DNA from: Rhodosalinus sp046542825
GTDB lineage: Bacteria > Pseudomonadota > Alphaproteobacteria > Rhodobacterales > Rhodobacteraceae
Length of the DNA stretch: 17,085 bases
Direction: 5' to 3'
Assembly (NCBI RefSeq): GCF_046542825.1
Contig: NZ_JBKHAQ010000061.1
Location: 1-17,085 of the forward strand
Position 1 is the stretch's first letter. Each line of letters starts with the position of its first letter. Below are positions 14,086 through 17,085 of this stretch, in pieces. Under the pieces are notes generated by a model. The model worked only from the letters and a program-made list of their open reading frames with translations, made no database searches and had not been told where the DNA came from. The position numbers and the translations under genes were made by a program.

Positions 14086-14370
14086 TCAGGACAGCGCGCC
14101 GGCGAGCTTCATCGCCTGCCCCATGTCCCCGTCGATCGAGAGCCTGCCGGTCATGAAGGCGGAGGTGGGGTTCAGATCGCCATCGAGGATCTGGCGGAAC
14201 GTGTCGGCATCCGCGGTCAGCGTGACCTCTGCCGGCTCGTCGGCAGCGCGTGCGCCTGCGTCGTCCAGCATCACGGCGCCCTCGCCCTCGATCACGAACT
14301 TGACCGAGCCGTCGAAGCTGCCGCCCACCTTCTCGTTGATCGCCGTCACGGCCTCGTCCACAACGCTCAT
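14086..14370 (-). CDS. SCP2 sterol-binding-domain-like protein
   Basis: 94-residue single-domain protein resembling SCP2, a fold that binds lipids or acyl chains non-catalytically. The pattern is visible as GSVKFVIEGEGAVMLDD, then EVTLTADADTFRQILDGDLNPTSAFMTGRLSIDGDMGQAMKLAGAL, the usual C-terminal half with the T-G-R-L/K-I-x-G-D signature. The ATG at 14368-14370 (MSVVDEAV) has AAGGGA about seven bases upstream; the frame extends to 14466 without motif support. It is first in a five-gene minus-strand run and directly upstream of a lipid-type hydrolase, which hints at, but does not prove, a shared lipid function. Confidence 0.87.
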   Translation of the reverse strand: MSVVDEAVTAINEKVGGSFDGSVKFVIEGEGAVMLDDAGARAADEPAEVTLTADADTFRQILDGDLNPTSAFMTGRLSIDGDMGQAMKLAGALS

Positions 14371-14424
14371 CTCACGATCCCTTCCGCTCTGTCGCGCACC
14401 TCTGGAAATGCGGCGCGAGTTCAC

Positions 14425-14430
14425 TACACT
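14425..14430 (+). promoter_or_regulatory. Candidate -10 box before the TPR gene
   Basis: TACACT lies ten bases before the ATG at 14441, within the 70-base divergent gap between the SCP2-like and TPR genes. A start site six or seven bases downstream would leave a leader of only about four bases. No good -35 partner is seen at 16-18 bases. Confidence 0.25.
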
Positions 14431-14440
14431 CTGTCGCGTT

Positions 14441-15001
14441 ATGAAACTCCAGACACTCAGAATCAAAGTTCACGTCGCGACATTGGCCGCGGCGCTCTGC
14501 CTCGTGACCCCTGCCTGGGCGAACGACGGTCGCGTCGGCGAGCTGCTGAAGGCCCTGCAGGACGCCGAAGGGACCGAGGCACGGCGAATCGCCGGCCAGA
14601 TCCGCAGCGAATGGTCGAAATCCGGCTCGGCGGCGATGGACATGCTGCTGCGTCGGGGGCGTGCCGCACTGGAGGACGAGGATCCGGGCAAGGCCGTCGA
14701 GCATCTGACCGCGCTGACCGATCATGCGCCCGATTTCGCCGAGGGCTGGGCCGCACGTGGTCTGGCCTTCTACCAGCAGGGCGAAATCATGCTGGCGCTG
14801 TCCGATCTGGAACGCGCGCTTGCGCTCAACCCGCAGCATTTCGGGGCCTTGCAGGGCGTGGGCGCCATCATGCAGCAACTGGACCGCCCGGAACTGGCCT
14901 GGCGTGCCTATGAGGCGGTTCTTGCGCTTTACCCGGAAAACACCCAAGTCCGCGCGGCGATGGAATCGCTCGAGACAACGGTGCGCGGGCGCGATCTCTG
15001 A
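14441..15001 (+). CDS. Exported TPR protein
   Basis: 186-residue protein with a Sec-type signal peptide: MKLQTLRIKVHVATLAAALC, then a small-residue region ending PAWA, with predicted cleavage after A27. The mature part is helical with about three tetratricopeptide repeats: near 68-101 (LRRGRAALEDEDPGKAVEHL), 102-135 (GWAARGLAFYQQGEIMLALS) and 136-169 (ALQGVGAIMQQLDRPELAWR). TPRs mediate protein binding; the partner is unknown. It probably acts in the periplasm. The ATG at 14441 was chosen for the signal peptide; one at 14408 is in frame but adds an odd leader, and neither has a Shine-Dalgarno. It is divergent from the SCP2-like gene and 51 bases upstream of the helicase gene, possibly co-transcribed. 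Confidence 0.85.
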   Translation: MKLQTLRIKVHVATLAAALCLVTPAWANDGRVGELLKALQDAEGTEARRIAGQIRSEWSKSGSAAMDMLLRRGRAALEDEDPGKAVEHLTALTDHAPDFAEGWAARGLAFYQQGEIMLALSDLERALALNPQHFGALQGVGAIMQQLDRPELAWRAYEAVLALYPENTQVRAAMESLETTVRGRDL

Positions 15002-15007
15002 CCGTTT

Positions 15008-15027
15008 GCCGCGCCCTTCGGCGCGGC
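15008..15027 (+). repeat. GC hairpin between the TPR and helicase genes
   Basis: GCCGCGCC (15008-15015), loop CTTC, then GGCGCGGC (15020-15027): a perfect 8-bp stem seven bases after the TPR stop. There is no T-run after it, so it may act as an RNA-stability or processing stem or weak attenuator within a TPR-helicase message. Confidence 0.4.
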
Positions 15028-15052
15028 GCACCGGATCGGGCAAGGGGGACAC

Positions 15053-17085
15053 ATGGCGCGTGAGGGCAGGATCGTCGCGGTCCTCGGGCCCACCAACACC
15101 GGCAAGACCCATTACGCCATCGAGAGGATGCTGGGCTACCGGACGGGGGTCATCGGCCTGCCGCTGCGGCTGCTCGCGCGCGAGGTCTACGACCGGATCG
15201 TGGCGGCGCGCGGTCCCTCGGTCGTCGCGCTGATCACCGGCGAAGAGCGGATCGTGCCGCCGCGCACGCAATACTGGGTCTGCACGGTCGAGGCGATGCC
15301 CGAGGGGATCGGCGCCGACTTCGTCGCGGTGGACGAGATCCAGCTTTGCGCCGATCCCGAGCGCGGGCATGTCTTCACCGACCGGCTGATGCGGATGCGC
15401 GGCCAGCATGAGACCCTTTTCATGGGCTCCGACACGATGCGCGGGCCGATCCGGGCGCTGGTGCCGCGCGTCGAGTTCCACGCGCGCGACCGGATGTCCG
15501 AACTTGCCCATACCGGCCAGCGCAAGATCAGCAGGATGCGCCCGCGTTCCGCCATCGTCGCCTTCTCGGTCGAGAGCGTCTATGCCATCGCAGAGCTGAT
15601 CCGCCGGCAGAAGGGCGGCGCGGCGGTGGTGATGGGCGCGCTTTCCCCCCGCACGCGCAACGCGCAGGTGGCGCTCTACCAGAACGGCGATGTCGACTAC
15701 CTCGTGGCCACCGACGCGATCGGCATGGGGCTCAACCTGGACATCGACCATGTCGCCTTCGCCGGGCTGTCCAAGTTCGACGGTCGCCGGATGCGCAATC
15801 TCGCGCCCAACGAGCTGGCGCAGATCGCGGGACGCGCCGGGCGCGGCATGTCGAACGGCAGCTTCGGCACCACCGGAGAGGCGCCGCCGATCCCCGACGA
15901 AGTGGCAGAGTCCATCATGGGCCACCGCTTCGCGCCCGTCGCGCGGCTGCAATGGCGCAACCCGCGGTTGGAGTTCGGCTCGACCGAAGGGCTGATCGCC
16001 TCGCTCGAGGAGGGGCCGCCCGCGCCGATCCTCGCCCGCGGGCGCGAGGCCGACGACCTGCGCGCGCTGCGGGCGCTTTCGGCAGAGCCGGAGGTGCGCG
16101 CCCGCGCCAGCGAGGCCCGCGCGGTGCGCCTGCTGTGGGATGTCTGCCGCATCCCCGATTTCCGCGGCATCAGCCACGGCGAACACGCCGACCTGCTCGA
16201 GGCGATCTTCGCCCACATCCACGACCGGGGCCGCGTGCCCGAGGACTGGATCGCGCGGCAGATCGCCCGCATCGACCGGACCGAGGGCGACATCGATACC
16301 CTGTCGCGCCGTCTGGCGTTCATCCGGACCTGGACCTATGTCGCGCAGCGGCCCGGCTGGGTCGAGCAGGAAAGTCATTGGCGCGACGCAACTCGCGCGG
16401 TAGAAGACCGCCTGTCGGATGCGCTGCACGCACGGCTCACGCAGCGGTTCGTGGACCGGCGCACCTCCGTCCTGATGCGACGGCTGAAGCAGAAGGAGGC
16501 CCTGTTGGCCGAAGTGAGCGAGAACGGCGAGGTCCGGGTCGAGGGCGAGTTCGTGGGCCGGCTGGAAGGGTTCCGCTTCCGCCGCGACACCGCGGCGGCG
16601 GGGCAGGAGGCGCGCACCATCACCTCTGCGGCGATGCAGGCGCTGGCGCCGCATTTCCACCTGCGCGCGGACCGCTTCTACAACGCGCCCGACACCGAGA
16701 TCGACTTCACCGAGCAGGGCGGCCTGATGTGGGGCGAGCAGGCGGTGGGCAAGCTCGTGGCCTCCGACGATCCCATGAAGCCCCGCATCGAGGTCTTCGT
16801 CGACGAGGAAGCGGGCGTGGAGGTGGCCGAGAAGGTGCGCCGCCGGCTGGGCCATTTCATGGACCGAAAGGTGGCCGCGCTCTTCGAGCCGCTCATAGCC
16901 ATGCAGCGGGACGAGGCGCTTCAGGGCCGGGCCAAGGGATTCGCCTTCCGCCTGGTCGAGGGCTTCGGCATCCTGCCGCGCGGCGGCGAGGTGGCCGAAG
17001 AGGTGCGCGCGCTCGACCAGGACGCGCGCGGGGCGCTGCGCAAGCATGGCGTGCGCTTCGGCCAGTTCACCGTCTTCCTGCCCGC
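15053..17085 (+). CDS. Suv3-like DExH/D RNA helicase, 3' end beyond the window
   Basis: Bacterial homologue of the mitochondrial Suv3 (SUPV3L1) helicase, an ATP-driven RNA/DNA unwindase. 677 codons are present and open to the right edge. Visible: Walker A GPTNTGKT at 12-19, motif Ia PLRLLAREVYDR, motif II DEIQ at 94-97, MGSDTMRGPI, a second RecA domain with VVMGALSPRTRNAQVALYQNGDVDYLVATDAIGMGLNLDID, and motif VI QIAGRAGRG at 257-265. A long alpha-helical C-terminal region follows with LPRGGEVAEE near the end. The ATG at 15053 has AAGGGGG close upstream and starts directly before the first strand. In alphaproteobacteria it is often followed by S4-domain, ferredoxin and CarD genes, expected beyond the edge. 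Role in RNA turnover is inferred. Confidence 0.92.
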   Translation, partial: MAREGRIVAVLGPTNTGKTHYAIERMLGYRTGVIGLPLRLLAREVYDRIVAARGPSVVALITGEERIVPPRTQYWVCTVEAMPEGIGADFVAVDEIQLCADPERGHVFTDRLMRMRGQHETLFMGSDTMRGPIRALVPRVEFHARDRMSELAHTGQRKISRMRPRSAIVAFSVESVYAIAELIRRQKGGAAVVMGALSPRTRNAQVALYQNGDVDYLVATDAIGMGLNLDIDHVAFAGLSKFDGRRMRNLAPNELAQIAGRAGRGMSNGSFGTTGEAPPIPDEVAESIMGHRFAPVARLQWRNPRLEFGSTEGLIASLEEGPPAPILARGREADDLRALRALSAEPEVRARASEARAVRLLWDVCRIPDFRGISHGEHADLLEAIFAHIHDRGRVPEDWIARQIARIDRTEGDIDTLSRRLAFIRTWTYVAQRPGWVEQESHWRDATRAVEDRLSDALHARLTQRFVDRRTSVLMRRLKQKEALLAEVSENGEVRVEGEFVGRLEGFRFRRDTAAAGQEARTITSAAMQALAPHFHLRADRFYNAPDTEIDFTEQGGLMWGEQAVGKLVASDDPMKPRIEVFVDEEAGVEVAEKVRRRLGHFMDRKVAALFEPLIAMQRDEALQGRAKGFAFRLVEGFGILPRGGEVAEEVRALDQDARGALRKHGVRFGQFTVFLP

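Noticed and set aside
11399..15001. A 1200-codon open frame on the plus strand
   Set aside because: It is mostly antisense to the ligase, exonuclease, hydrolase and SCP2-like genes. Only its last 186 codons (from 14441) have real protein features; the rest is Arg/Pro/Gly-rich shadow of GC-rich genes.
14372..17047. An 891-codon open frame on the minus strand
   Set aside because: Antisense to the Suv3-like helicase and TPR genes, which have clear motifs; the composition is that of a shadow frame.

Overview
The window looks like chromosomal DNA of a GC-rich alphaproteobacterium, most likely of the Rhodobacteraceae/Roseobacter lineage. This rests on protein families and gene order: cobS beside a J-domain gene divergent from bolA, dgt divergent from an ErpA-type gene, and a pepF / 'ligase-associated' DNA ligase / exonuclease / hydrolase / SCP2 run divergent from a TPR gene and a Suv3-like helicase. 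I saw no rRNA, tRNA, insertion sequence, prophage gene or CRISPR array. Most genes are housekeeping or metabolic.

Left part (1-5516). A cobS gene (aerobic cobalamin synthesis) runs off the left edge on the minus strand. About 720 bases without a convincing gene follow, then a plus-strand msrB with a Tat-type signal. A convergent gap with two palindromes separates msrB from a minus-strand J-domain gene. That gene is divergent from bolA, and bolA stops four bases from a convergent DUF4177-type gene. A dGTPase-like gene and an ErpA-type Fe-S carrier gene then diverge from each other. BolA and the A-type carrier both belong to Fe-S/redox physiology.

Middle part (5517-8480). There is a poorly resolved stretch with traces of a small membrane-protein gene, then a GT4-like glycosyltransferase (+), a small zincin metallopeptidase (-) and a WrbA-type flavoprotein (+). 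The convergent wrbA/pepF gap carries two more long palindromes of the same family as the one beside msrB.

Right part (8481-17085). Five minus-strand genes in a row (SCP2-like, alpha/beta hydrolase, beta-CASP exonuclease, ATP-dependent DNA ligase, oligoendopeptidase F) could be one transcription unit, though the 117-base gap before the ligase and a -10-like box before the exonuclease allow internal promoters. The ligase and exonuclease are two members of a known four-gene DNA-repair set whose helicase and phosphoesterase are absent here. Divergent from this run are an exported TPR protein and a Suv3-type helicase that runs off the right edge.

The least conventional signal is the family of near-perfect AT-cored palindromes in the two convergent gaps. 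I did not find a clear new multi-gene system.
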